Shown here: positions 1 to 7,258 of the stretch, one piece after another
How the letters are laid out: each line of letters begins with the position of its first letter
Numbering within the stretch: the first letter of the stretch is position 1
DNA from: a bacterium
Lineage (GTDB): Bacteria > JALSQH01
DNA length: 16,645 bases
Assembly: GCA_027004335.1 (NCBI GenBank)
Contig: JALTID010000254.1
Span: 1 to 16,645 of the forward strand
Reading direction: 5' to 3'
Made by a program: the position numbers and the translations under genes
Notes under the pieces: model-generated
What the model was told of the DNA's origin: nothing
Databases searched by the model: none
The model's input: only the letters and a program-made list of their open reading frames with translations

Positions 1-1
1 A

Positions 2-490
2 TATATTGGAGAAGAAACCTCGGAGTTAAAAAAGAATGGTGTTAGGTTAAAAGTAATCGGCAATTTCACCATGGTTCCGCTGAATCTGATGAAGTTAATA
101 AAAAATGCAGAAGATGAGCTAAGCCGTGGTAAAAAAATGACTCTCATTGTTGCTTTCAGCTATGGAGGAAGACTTGAAATTATTGATGCAGTTTCAAAAA
201 TCATGTCTGATTGTAAAAAAGAAAAAATTGGAGAAATAAACGAGGAGATATTTAAAAATTATTTATATGCTCCCGACATCCCAGATCCTGATCTTCTTAT
301 AAGAACTGGAGGGGAAAAACGCATAAGCAACTTTCTCCTATATCAGATAGCCTACACTGAACTCTATTTCACAGAGACTCTCTGGCCAGATTTTAACGAG
401 ACTGAATTTGAAAAAGCATTAAAAGATTTTTCTAAAAGAGAAAGGAGATTTGGAAGAATAAAAAATGAAGAGGGGAACCCTCCCCAATAA
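2..490 (+). CDS. uppS: Isoprenyl (undecaprenyl) diphosphate synthase, C-terminal part, cut by window edge
   Basis: This is a cis-prenyltransferase that condenses isopentenyl diphosphate onto farnesyl diphosphate to make the C55 lipid carrier for peptidoglycan and other envelope glycans. The frame is open from base 2 without a start, so the N-terminal part, including the catalytic Asp region, lies outside the window; the ATG at 71 is internal. Visible family motifs in order are NGVRLKVIGN, AFSYGGRLEI (usually FNYGGR), DPDLLIRTGGEKRISNFLL, a WPDF block and the terminal RRFG. The IRTGGE..R.S block is the diphosphate-binding and dimer-interface signature. About 162 residues are present of a usual total near 240-250. 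The gene converges on degP with only 2 bases between the stop codons. The last codons also form the hairpin proposed to terminate degP. Identification is secure; whether the product is exactly C55 cannot be read from the sequence. Confidence 0.95.
   Translation, partial: YIGEETSELKKNGVRLKVIGNFTMVPLNLMKLIKNAEDELSRGKKMTLIVAFSYGGRLEIIDAVSKIMSDCKKEKIGEINEEIFKNYLYAPDIPDPDLLIRTGGEKRISNFLLYQIAYTELYFTETLWPDFNETEFEKALKDFSKRERRFGRIKNEEGNPPQ
458..485 (-). terminator. Rho-independent terminator of the htpX-clp-DUF1844-degP operon, inside the uppS 3' end
   Basis: On the minus strand, just after the degP stop, GGGGA and TCCCC can pair (plus strand 472-476 with 481-485) around a 4-base loop. A T-rich tail follows, with six T at 460-465. 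The hairpin lies within the last codons of the convergent uppS gene. The stem is only 5 bp and the T run starts 6 bases after it, so this is a moderate call. On the plus strand no T tract follows, so it would not stop uppS transcription well. Confidence 0.5.
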
Positions 491-492
491 AA

Positions 493-1959
493 TTAAGGCA
501 TATTGAAAGCCACCCAGAAAGTCCCTTCTCCTTCTCTATAAATAAGGAAAAGAAGTGGTTTACCTGATTTAACTCTCTTAAGAATTCTCTCAGCCTGAGA
601 AGCAGTCTTTACTTCATGTTGATTTATTTTCAGAATCACATCACCAGCCCTCAAACCCTGGGCTGCTGCAACGGAATCTGGATCCACATTGGTGATAAGT
701 ACACCTTTATAAATATGGATTCCCAGTCGTTCTGCAATAGTCCTATTAAGAGTTTTTAAAGTCATACCTATTTTAGAAGTGACACTCTCTGTAGGTCCCC
801 TCTTCTCTTCAGGGGATGTCCCCTTACCCATTTGAGCAATTTTTACCTTTAACACCTTTTTTTTCAACTTCTTCCCATTAGGTCTCCTGATTTCTATTTT
901 TACCTTTTTACCTGGCGGGGTTGAAGCTACATAAAAAGGGAGGTCTCTGAACGACTTGACTTCCTTGCCATCAAATTTCACAATTATGTCTCCGGGTTTC
1001 ATTCCGGCTTTATCAGCAGGAGTACCTTTTAAAACTTGAGCAACCAGAGCGCCTTCAGGTTTTTTAAGACCAAAACCTTTAGCTATTGCCGGAGTAACTT
1101 TCTGGATTTTTACACCAAGCCAACCTCTTATAACTTTTCCTTTTGTTTTTAATTGAGCAATCACTGTCCTGGCAATGTTGGAGGGGATTGCAAAACCTAT
1201 TCCAGCAGATTGACCTGTTTTCGTGTAAATTGCAGCATTAATTCCAATTACATCACCTTTCAGATCAAGTAAAGGACCACCAGAATTACCCGGGTTTATT
1301 GGAGCATCAGTTTGAAGATAATTGTCATATGGACCGTAGCCAATAACCCTTCCTTTGGCACTTATTATTCCATGAGTAACTGTGTGAGATAATCCAAAGG
1401 GGTTACCAATTGCTATTACCCACTCTCCAATCTTTACCTTATCTGAATCACCCAAAGAAAGATATGGAAATTTTTTCTTTGCCTTAATTTTCAGAAGAGC
1501 AAGATCTGTCTTCTTATCTTTCCCCACAATTTTTGCTCTATATTTTTCATCTTCTGAAAAAGAAACAATAATCTTGTCAGCACCTTCAATCACATGATAA
1601 TTAGTAAGAATGTAACCATCTGGATCAATTACAAATCCAGAACCCAGGCTCTTCCTTGTATATTTATGGGGAATTTCAGGAAAGGGCTGCTCAAAAAACC
1701 AGTAGAAAAACTTATAAAGCTGCTGAGCCTGTGGAGGAATTCTCATGACTTTTGTAGAACTAATGTTCACAACTGCCGGGAGTGCCTTTTCAACAAGAGT
1801 AGAAAAATCAGGCAAACTTATGGGGGCTGAAACTATCGGCTGAGGTTGTTGGGAAGCTTTTTCTTCTGCAGATGTGCCTGGAGTCAAATCAAAGCAAGCA
1901 GCAAAAAAAACTCCCAGGGTAAAAGCAAGTATGATCCACAGGTACTTAGCTCTCTTCAT
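493..1959 (-). CDS. degP: Periplasmic HtrA/DegP-family serine protease with two PDZ domains
   Basis: This 488-residue protein is a trypsin-like protease/chaperone that degrades misfolded envelope proteins. Residues 1-21 form a basic N-terminus plus hydrophobic segment (signal peptide or anchor). The protease domain (about 52-275) shows the triad His122 (TNYHVIEG), Asp152 (KTDLALLKI) and Ser226 (GNSGGPLLD). PDZ1 spans about 278-372 (RGWLGVKIQKVTP, AGMKPGDIIVKFDG) and PDZ2 about 396-476 (GLRAGDVILKINQ). Length and architecture match DegP/DegQ, and the Phe-rich stretch 81-93 sits where HtrA proteins carry the regulatory LA loop. The ATG at 1959 overlaps the end of the DUF1844 gene by 14 bases and has an AAGGAG Shine-Dalgarno inside it, so translation is probably coupled. 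It is the last gene of the htpX-clp-DUF1844-degP operon. A Cys at 22 follows FFAA, a poor lipobox, so a lipoprotein is unlikely. DegP, DegQ and DegS-like roles cannot be separated, although two PDZ domains argue against DegS. Confidence 0.93.
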   Translation of the reverse strand: MKRAKYLWIILAFTLGVFFAACFDLTPGTSAEEKASQQPQPIVSAPISLPDFSTLVEKALPAVVNISSTKVMRIPPQAQQLYKFFYWFFEQPFPEIPHKYTRKSLGSGFVIDPDGYILTNYHVIEGADKIIVSFSEDEKYRAKIVGKDKKTDLALLKIKAKKKFPYLSLGDSDKVKIGEWVIAIGNPFGLSHTVTHGIISAKGRVIGYGPYDNYLQTDAPINPGNSGGPLLDLKGDVIGINAAIYTKTGQSAGIGFAIPSNIARTVIAQLKTKGKVIRGWLGVKIQKVTPAIAKGFGLKKPEGALVAQVLKGTPADKAGMKPGDIIVKFDGKEVKSFRDLPFYVASTPPGKKVKIEIRRPNGKKLKKKVLKVKIAQMGKGTSPEEKRGPTESVTSKIGMTLKTLNRTIAERLGIHIYKGVLITNVDPDSVAAAQGLRAGDVILKINQHEVKTASQAERILKRVKSGKPLLFLIYREGEGTFWVAFNMP

Positions 1960-2311
1960 TTTTCTTCTCCTTTACTTCAAGTTTGGACTCTGGGGAATTC
2001 TCCTTTTCTTTAGAAGAAGATTCTTTTAGTATTTCCAAATACTTAAACTTTAATTCTGTTAGCAAATAATTTATGGTGTTCTCTTCATCCTGGGTAAGAT
2101 TTCCCTTCGTCTTTTCTTTCAGCATTTCTATTGTATCAATTGTGTGTTTTGCAAGTAAAAGATTTTTGTTAGTTTTCCCAGAAATAGGATCAGGGATTAT
2201 TCCCAGATAGATATAAACTGACTGGCTGATTCCAAGGATAAAATCTCTAAAACTAACTGGGGGAATCTCATCAGAGTTAAACTCATAACTGTTTTTCTCT
2301 TTTTCCTCCAT
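1946..2311 (-). CDS. DUF1844 family protein of unknown function
   Basis: This is a 121-residue protein when started at the ATG at 2311. The conserved DUF1844 core (about residues 18-95) is clear: a hydrophobic helix (VSFRDFILGISQSVYIYLG), the signature LGIIPDPISGK, then an amphipathic stretch with AKHTIDTIEMLKEKTKGNLT and a final LKFKYLEIL. The last 25 residues are a charged Glu/Lys/Ser-rich tail, probably disordered. No signal peptide or membrane segment is evident, so it is likely cytoplasmic. A TTG at 2335 would add 8 residues, but the ATG is preceded by a strong AGGAGGT, so the shorter form is preferred. It lies 16 bases after the Clp ATPase stop and overlaps the degP start by 14 bases. 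The family function is unknown to me. Position between an unfoldase and a protease gene suggests a role in protein quality control, but that is inference only. Confidence 0.85.
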   Translation of the reverse strand: MEEKEKNSYEFNSDEIPPVSFRDFILGISQSVYIYLGIIPDPISGKTNKNLLLAKHTIDTIEMLKEKTKGNLTQDEENTINYLLTELKFKYLEILKESSSKEKENSPESKLEVKEKKNEES

Positions 2312-2315
2312 TGCT

Positions 2316-2322
2316 ACCTCCT
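2316..2322 (-). promoter_or_regulatory. Shine-Dalgarno that fixes the DUF1844 start
   Basis: AGGAGGT on the minus strand ends 4 bases before the ATG at 2311. It would lie inside the coding region if the in-frame TTG at 2335 were used, so it favours the ATG. Confidence 0.75.
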
Positions 2323-2327
2323 CTACC

Positions 2328-4607
2328 CTATACAACAGCCTTTTCTTCTCTTAATACCACCTTTCCACTCTCATCAAGATCAAAGTAAAAATAATCCTGC
2401 TCTGTCCATTTTAGCGTCACAGGCAATTTAATTACCTCATCAATTTTTCTCTTCAGGTACCTTGCTCCATACTTTATGGAGAAACCTTCTCTCGCAACAG
2501 CTCTGACCGTCTCTTCGGAAACTATAAGTCGCTTGCCTTCTTCCTCAACCTGATCATGGATCTTTCTAATGTACCTTCTCGCTATCTCAACAACTTCTTC
2601 CTCTGTGAGAGGTGAAAAAACAATAATCTCATCAATTCTATTTAAGAACTCAGGAGAAAATCTGTTTTCCACTTCCTGTAATATCAACTTATTCACCTCT
2701 CCAACTGACTCTTTTTCTTTTAAGAAACCAAGAGGCTTCAAAAAGTTCCTAAAATGTTGATACCCTATGTTAGAAGTCATTATGATTATAGCGTCGCTGA
2801 AATAAACTTTTTTCCCCCTTCCATCTGTCAGCCACCCTTCATCAAATACCTGAAGAAACAATGTAAGAACATCGGGATGAGCTTTCTCAACTTCATCAAG
2901 AAGAACTACGGTATAAGGATTCTCCCTTATTTTATTGGTAAGGATCCCTCCTCTTTCTGAGCCCACTATTCCTCTAGGCATCCCTAAGAGTTTATCTATA
3001 GAAACAGTGCCATCGCGATACTCTGACATATCCAGTCTTACCATTTTTTCCTCATCACCAAAAAGATACTCAGCTAACGCTTTCGCCAGTTCAGTTTTCC
3101 CAACTCCTGTTGGACCCAGAAAGAGTAGAACACCATCAGGTCTGTTGAAATTTTCTTTTAAGGGACCTTTATTAAGCCTTAAACGCCTGCCAAGAGCATC
3201 AATAGCTTCTTTCTGCCCCACTATTCTCTGAGCGATCTTTTCCTCTAGATCAGCAAATCTCTCCACCGAACTTCTCATCACCATATCAAGGGGGATCTGT
3301 GACTCTTCTGCTACCACCTCATAAACATGTTCAGATTTTACAATCTTATCCTTACTGTAGAGGACCGCCTTCACACACGCTGTATCAAGCCATCCAATAG
3401 GTTTATCTGGAAGTTTTCTCCCTCTCTCGTACCTTTTAGAAAGAGTAAGAGAAGTTTTTATGGCTTCATCAGTGATTGTAACTGAATAAATTCTTTCCAG
3501 CCGTTTTTTCACACCGTATAGTATCCTTTCGGTCTCTTTAAATGTGGGTTCTTTAACATAAATAGTCCTGAACCTTCTTGCCAGCGCCTCATCTTCCATG
3601 ATATACTGCATATACTCAGTATAAGTAGTAGCTCCTATGATCTGAATATCCCCTTTTGCAAGGGATGACTTAAAAATATTTGCAGCATCAGAGGGGACGC
3701 CCATAGCTGAACCTGCCCCTATTATGGAATGAGCTTCATCTATAAAAAGTATTATATTTCCCCTTTCCTTAACCTCCTTGATAATCTTCTCTACCCTCTC
3801 CTCAAACATTCCCCTGAACATTGTTCCTGCTACAAGTGAGTTCATCTGAAGGTTAACTATCTGGTAGTCTCGCAAACTTTCTGGAATTTTTTGAGATTCA
3901 AACTCTATCTTCCATGCAAGCCCTTCTGCAATAGCAGTTTTTCCAACTCCAGGTTCCCCTATTAACATAACAGAATTAGCTCTCTCCCTGTGGGAGAGAA
4001 TCTCTATCATCTTTTTAATTTCTTCTTCTCTACCATAGATTTCAGGGATTTTGTCCATTACTGCAAGCTTATTTAAGTTAACTCCAAACTGGCGCAAGAA
4101 GCCAGGTAATTCATATTTTCTTCTCAATTCTCTTTCAAATTCAATTCTCCTCCTTGCTTCTTCCATAATAGCATTAATTACCGTAAATGGCTCTTTTCCT
4201 TCTTCCTTAAGCAGGAAAGCGGGATAACTCTCTTCCACCATAAAAATTCCGGCAAGTAGATTGTATGGCCCTATTTTCTGATAACCTTCGCCGTTGGCAT
4301 TTGTAAGAGCCTTTTCAAGAACTTTTTTTACAAGATGAGAGACCTTTATCCCGGAAGATGATTCCACAAGATAGTCGGATTTTTCAAGCCTGTTGTTTAT
4401 CTTTACTCTTATTTCAAGGGGATCCACTCCTATGTTCTCCATAATCCTATCAAAGCTCTCGTTTTCAAGTTTAATAAAAGCATAGAGAAGATGTTCCGGT
4501 GCAAGGTAGTAGTGGTCCCTCTTCTGAGTTTCAGTAATTGCAAGAGTTAAAATCTTCTGAGCCCTTTCTGTTAAATAATCCCTGTAAGGCGATAGGTCAA
4601 TGTGCAT
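2328..4607 (-). CDS. ClpA/ClpC-like AAA+ unfoldase (Hsp100), two ATPase domains, no long middle domain
   Basis: This 759-residue Hsp100 ATPase probably unfolds and threads proteins, likely into ClpP. Domains in order: a Clp N-domain (about 1-145) with two helical repeats; AAA-1 (about 185-440) with Walker A GEPGVGKT (217-224), Walker B LFIDEAH (287-293) and paired Arg at 344-345; AAA-2 (about 455-750) with Walker A GPTGVGKT (498-505), Walker B VVLLDE (567-572), sensor TSN (611-613), Arg finger in FLNRIDE (Arg657) and sensor-2 GARYLKR (714-720). No long coiled-coil M-domain is present, so it is not ClpB; the length matches ClpA. An LGF tripeptide (626-628) lies where ClpA/ClpC/ClpX carry the ClpP-docking loop. 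Oddities: the D2 pore loop reads GIVG rather than GYVG (Ile547), the D1 pore loop is TMFRG rather than KYRG, and the D1 small domain has WLDTAC, reminiscent of ClpV. It starts 3 bases after htpX with an AGGGG ribosome site. No clpP is in the window, so exact subfamily is open. Confidence 0.9.
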   Translation of the reverse strand: MHIDLSPYRDYLTERAQKILTLAITETQKRDHYYLAPEHLLYAFIKLENESFDRIMENIGVDPLEIRVKINNRLEKSDYLVESSSGIKVSHLVKKVLEKALTNANGEGYQKIGPYNLLAGIFMVEESYPAFLLKEEGKEPFTVINAIMEEARRRIEFERELRRKYELPGFLRQFGVNLNKLAVMDKIPEIYGREEEIKKMIEILSHRERANSVMLIGEPGVGKTAIAEGLAWKIEFESQKIPESLRDYQIVNLQMNSLVAGTMFRGMFEERVEKIIKEVKERGNIILFIDEAHSIIGAGSAMGVPSDAANIFKSSLAKGDIQIIGATTYTEYMQYIMEDEALARRFRTIYVKEPTFKETERILYGVKKRLERIYSVTITDEAIKTSLTLSKRYERGRKLPDKPIGWLDTACVKAVLYSKDKIVKSEHVYEVVAEESQIPLDMVMRSSVERFADLEEKIAQRIVGQKEAIDALGRRLRLNKGPLKENFNRPDGVLLFLGPTGVGKTELAKALAEYLFGDEEKMVRLDMSEYRDGTVSIDKLLGMPRGIVGSERGGILTNKIRENPYTVVLLDEVEKAHPDVLTLFLQVFDEGWLTDGRGKKVYFSDAIIIMTSNIGYQHFRNFLKPLGFLKEKESVGEVNKLILQEVENRFSPEFLNRIDEIIVFSPLTEEEVVEIARRYIRKIHDQVEEEGKRLIVSEETVRAVAREGFSIKYGARYLKRKIDEVIKLPVTLKWTEQDYFYFDLDESGKVVLREEKAVV

Positions 4608-4610
4608 AAT

Positions 4611-5477
4611 TTACCCCTGATAAGCTAAATTTTTTAATCTACTAATTCTTTCCTCCAGTGGAGGGTGTGTACTTAAAAGTTTAGCCATCATCCCCTTACT
4701 GAAAGGATTTACTATATACATATGACTCATTGTTTCATTCCCATATCTGGGAGGTATCTCACCAGAGTATCTCCCGAGTTTCTCCAATGCACTGATTAAT
4801 CCCTGAGGATTTCCAGCTAATTTTGCACCAGAAGCATCTGCAAGATATTCCCTTGATCTTGAAATTGCAAGCTGGATCAAAGAAGCAATTATTGGGGTTA
4901 TTATCGCAATTGCCAGAGCTACAAAAATATTTCCTCCTTCATCATCATCACGGCTAAAACCACCAAAAATAGCCGCCCATTTTACCATACTTGCGAGTAT
5001 CATTACGGCGGAAGCAATAGTAGCAGCAATAGAACTGATTAATATATCCCTGTGCTTAATATGGGAGAGTTCATGCCCCAGGACTCCTTTCAACTCTTCA
5101 TCATCCATTATCTGAAGAAGTCCCTGGGTAACAACAACTGCTGAGTGTGAAGGATTTCTACCTGTGGCAAAAGCATTGGGAGAAGGATCAGGTACAACAT
5201 AGATCCTTGGCATAGGTAATCCTGCTTTTTGAGAAAGTTCATAAACGATCCTGTACAATCTGGGATTACCATTCTCATCAACAGGTTGAGCCCTATGCAT
5301 GGCAAGAACAATCTTATCTGAAAACCAGTAGGAGAAAAAATTCATCAAAATAGCAAGAATCCCAGCGAAATATAGGCCAGAATTACCCCCTAACAAATAG
5401 CCAAAACCGAGAAAAAGACCAGTAAGTAATATTAAAAACAATCCTGTTTTAAACCAGTTGGTCAAGGTCCAACTCAT
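4611..5477 (-). CDS. htpX: Inner-membrane zinc metalloprotease HtpX (peptidase M48B)
   Basis: HtpX is an integral membrane protease that degrades misfolded membrane proteins, acting alongside FtsH. This 288-residue protein has the family's usual length. Two N-terminal membrane segments (about 9-29 and 33-53) are followed by the catalytic domain with the zinc motif HELSH (135-139; ligands His135 and His139, catalytic Glu136). Two further hydrophobic segments (about 146-171 and 184-205) precede the third zinc ligand Glu210 in SREYLAD. The C-terminal LSTHPPLEERISRL block is typical of HtpX. The ATG at 5477 has a strong GAGGAGGTG ribosome site. It is the first gene of a four-gene protein quality-control operon and the Clp ATPase follows after 3 bases. 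A good sigma70-type promoter lies directly upstream. All key residues are present. Confidence 0.96.
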   Translation of the reverse strand: MSWTLTNWFKTGLFLILLTGLFLGFGYLLGGNSGLYFAGILAILMNFFSYWFSDKIVLAMHRAQPVDENGNPRLYRIVYELSQKAGLPMPRIYVVPDPSPNAFATGRNPSHSAVVVTQGLLQIMDDEELKGVLGHELSHIKHRDILISSIAATIASAVMILASMVKWAAIFGGFSRDDDEGGNIFVALAIAIITPIIASLIQLAISRSREYLADASGAKLAGNPQGLISALEKLGRYSGEIPPRYGNETMSHMYIVNPFSKGMMAKLLSTHPPLEERISRLKNLAYQG

Positions 5478-5495
5478 CTACCACCTCCTCTTTAA

Positions 5496-5524
5496 ATAGT
5501 ATCTCAAATTCTTTTTATTTTCAA
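5496..5524 (-). promoter_or_regulatory. Probable sigma70-type promoter of htpX-clp-DUF1844-degP
   Basis: On the minus strand TTGAAA (5519-5524) is separated by exactly 17 bases from TACTAT (5496-5501), both close to consensus. The expected start point is near 5488, leaving a very short leader that just includes the GAGGAGGTG ribosome site of htpX. No heat-shock-type sigma element or CIRCE repeat is visible. Called by eye. Confidence 0.6.
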
Positions 5525-5568
5525 ACTTTCCTCTTATTTGGACACCTGAGAAGAGAGTATGTTTAATG

Positions 5569-5610
5569 AAAAAAAGAGAAAAAAGTTCTGATACCTAAAC
5601 CCTATCAAAA
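5569..5610 (-). terminator. Possible terminator after dnaJ, overlapping its last codons
   Basis: On the minus strand TTTTGATA (5603-5610) can pair with TATCAGAA (5586-5593), 8 bp with one G-T wobble, around a 9-base loop that holds the dnaJ stop codon. Runs of six and seven T follow (5579-5584 and 5569-5575). The stem has only one G-C pair, so its strength is doubtful, but its position just before the htpX promoter makes sense. Confidence 0.4.
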
Positions 5611-6770
5611 ATTTCTTTCCTTGGATTGTAAGGATTTTCCTTTTTCCATTTTTCAAGAAATTCTTTTTGTTTCTTATCCAGACGATCAGGTAAAATTATC
5701 TCTACCACCACATACTGATCTCCTCTGTGGCTCGTTTTTGGATTCACTACTCCTTTACCTTTTATTCTGAATTTCTGACCAGATTTTGTGCCAGGAGGTA
5801 TCTTCATCTTTATAATTCCTTCAATAGTGGGGACCTCTACTGTCGCTCCAAGAGCTGCTTCATAAACTGCCACAGGGAGTTTAATATAGATATCATCACC
5901 CTTCCTTTCAAATACTGGATGGGTCTTTATTTTAACAATTAGATGAAGATCGCCCGGAGGACCGCCGGTGATTCCTGCATTACCCTTCATCGGTATTCTT
6001 AATTTAGTACCATCCTCAACACCCGGGGGTACCCTTACAGTTACATTATCAAGGATTTTTACTCTTCCGCTACCCTTACATCTTGGACATTTTGTTGAAG
6101 TAATTTTTCCTGTTCCACCACAGGTGGGACAAGTTTGTTTGATCTTAAAAAAAGCTACTCCCGATTGAATATACCCTGTACCTTTACACTGGGGACAAAC
6201 CTGAGGCTGTGAGAGAGGAACTTCTCCACTACCGCGACAGGTGGGACATTTATCATATCTATCAATCTGAATAGTGGTAGTTGTTCCTTTTATTGCATCC
6301 ATGAAATCAAGTTCAATTGTATAAGTTAAATCCTCACCTCTTGCAGCATAGTTTCCACGAGAAGTAAAAACATCCTCAAAATCCCTCCTATTCCTCCCCC
6401 CAAAGATATCAAAAATATCATCAAAAATGTAACCAAAATCTCCAAATCTTCCTCCAGCACCTCTTTTTCGCTTTCTACCAAAAATTTCCTCAAAAATCTC
6501 ATCAAAATTCACTGAATATGCTTCTCCCGCTCCAGCATGCGGCATGTCACCTTCAAAGTAAAAGCCAAACTGATCATATTTTTTTCTTTTTTCCGGGTCC
6601 CCGAGGACACTATAGGCCTCAGCTATTTCCTTGAACTTTTCCTCAGCTTCTTTATTCCCCGGATTTCTGTCAGGATGGTACTTCATAGCAAGACGGCGAT
6701 AAGCCTTCTTAATTTCCTCCTGTGTGGCATTCTTTGAAACACCAAGAATTTTATAATAATCCTTGGCCAT
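5595..6770 (-). CDS. dnaJ: Chaperone protein DnaJ (Hsp40, type I)
   Basis: DnaJ delivers unfolded clients to DnaK and stimulates its ATPase through the J domain. In this 391-residue protein the J domain (1-68) carries the HPD motif at 32-34. A linker (about 70-140) is rich in Phe, Asp, Gly and Arg and contains two similar short blocks, [10 protein letters not shown] and [10 protein letters not shown], in place of a plain G/F region. The zinc domain (175-235) has all four repeats: [24 protein letters not shown] and CPRCKGSG. Two substrate-binding beta domains and a C-terminal dimerisation part ([11 protein letters not shown]) follow. The family is usually 370-390 residues, so it is complete. 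It starts 3 bases after hsp20 and shares its transcript. An AGGAG abuts the ATG and a GGGGA lies further upstream; the latter has the better spacing. Confidence 0.96.
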   Translation of the reverse strand: MAKDYYKILGVSKNATQEEIKKAYRRLAMKYHPDRNPGNKEAEEKFKEIAEAYSVLGDPEKRKKYDQFGFYFEGDMPHAGAGEAYSVNFDEIFEEIFGRKRKRGAGGRFGDFGYIFDDIFDIFGGRNRRDFEDVFTSRGNYAARGEDLTYTIELDFMDAIKGTTTTIQIDRYDKCPTCRGSGEVPLSQPQVCPQCKGTGYIQSGVAFFKIKQTCPTCGGTGKITSTKCPRCKGSGRVKILDNVTVRVPPGVEDGTKLRIPMKGNAGITGGPPGDLHLIVKIKTHPVFERKGDDIYIKLPVAVYEAALGATVEVPTIEGIIKMKIPPGTKSGQKFRIKGKGVVNPKTSHRGDQYVVVEIILPDRLDKKQKEFLEKWKKENPYNPRKEIFDRV

Positions 6771-6773
6771 CTC

Positions 6774-7169
6774 CTATTCCCCATCAATTCTGATATCAAT
6801 CTTTCGCTTGGGAATCTTCACAGTTAAAATCCCTTTTACAAGCTTTGCTTCAATTTCTTCAATCTTGATATCTTTTGGTAACTTAAAGGTTCTCAGAAAA
6901 AAACCATAGGGAATCTCGCTTCTAACGACTTTGAAATGGCTCGTCTTTTTTTCAAATCTTCTTTCACCTTTTATCTGAAGCCTTTCCCCCGTTACACTAA
7001 TCTCAACATCTTCCCGCTCCAGACCAGGAAGCTCCATTCTTATGAAAAAAAACTCTTCTGTTTCCATAACATCAGCGGGGGGACGCCAGACATCCTGATC
7101 TGGAAGACCAACACCTTCTTCCTCAAAATCTGATTCCCACGGAAAGAAGACTCTAAATTTAAATCCCAT
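6774..7169 (-). CDS. Small heat shock protein, Hsp20/alpha-crystallin family
   Basis: This 131-residue ATP-independent holdase would bind unfolding proteins and pass them to DnaK/DnaJ. A short N-terminal arm (about 1-27, rich in Phe and acidic residues) precedes the alpha-crystallin domain (about 28-118). The signature stretches are WRPPADVMETEE, RMELPGLEREDVEISV, GERLQIKGER and the closing KGILTVKIPKR. The tail contains IDIRI, which fits the I-x-I motif that docks a neighbouring dimer during oligomer assembly. The ATG at 7169 has only a weak ribosome site (a GAG about 9 bases upstream). It is followed after 3 bases by dnaJ, and a proposed promoter overlaps the dnaK terminator upstream. Bacterial names such as ibpA or hspA cannot be assigned from sequence alone. 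Confidence 0.92.
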   Translation of the reverse strand: MGFKFRVFFPWESDFEEEGVGLPDQDVWRPPADVMETEEFFFIRMELPGLEREDVEISVTGERLQIKGERRFEKKTSHFKVVRSEIPYGFFLRTFKLPKDIKIEEIEAKLVKGILTVKIPKRKIDIRIDGE

Positions 7170-7194
7170 CTATTACTCAAAACTTTTTATCTAT

Positions 7195-7223
7195 ATTTTA
7201 TTACAAAAAAAAGGGGGTAGCAA
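7195..7223 (-). promoter_or_regulatory. Possible hsp20-dnaJ promoter overlapping the dnaK terminator
   Basis: On the minus strand TTGCTA (7218-7223, 4 of 6 consensus bases) is exactly 17 bases from TAAAAT (7195-7200, 5 of 6). The -35 box lies in the 8-base loop of the dnaK terminator and the spacer holds the right arm and T run. The expected start is near 7188, giving a leader of about 19 bases before hsp20. Called by eye; a chance match in AT-rich DNA is possible. Confidence 0.45.
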
Positions 7224-7234
7224 CTCCCCCTTTT
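7205..7234 (-). terminator. Rho-independent terminator after dnaK
   Basis: On the minus strand AAAAGGGGG (7226-7234) pairs with CCCCCTTTT (7209-7217) around an 8-base loop, followed by a run of eight T ending at 7205. It begins 25 bases after the dnaK stop. This is the clearest intrinsic terminator in the minus block and separates dnaK from hsp20-dnaJ. Confidence 0.85.
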
Positions 7235-7258
7235 ATCTATATAATTATTCTATCATAA

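Noticed and set aside
470-485. The uppS/degP hairpin as a terminator for uppS on the plus strand
   Set aside because: No T tract follows on the plus strand; the bases after the stem are CAATAAAATTAAGG.
1889-1959. DegP as a lipoprotein with Cys22 lipidated
   Set aside because: The preceding residues FFAA lack an aliphatic residue at the -3 position of a lipobox, so an ordinary signal peptide or N-terminal anchor is more likely.
2328-4607. ClpB disaggregase identity for the Clp ATPase
   Set aside because: The long coiled-coil middle domain of ClpB is absent, the length fits ClpA, and an LGF ClpP-docking tripeptide is present.
5531-5555. CTCTT/AAGAG hairpin between dnaJ and htpX as terminator
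   Set aside because: Only 5 bp with a 15-base loop and no T run directly after it; the hairpin overlapping the dnaJ stop fits better.
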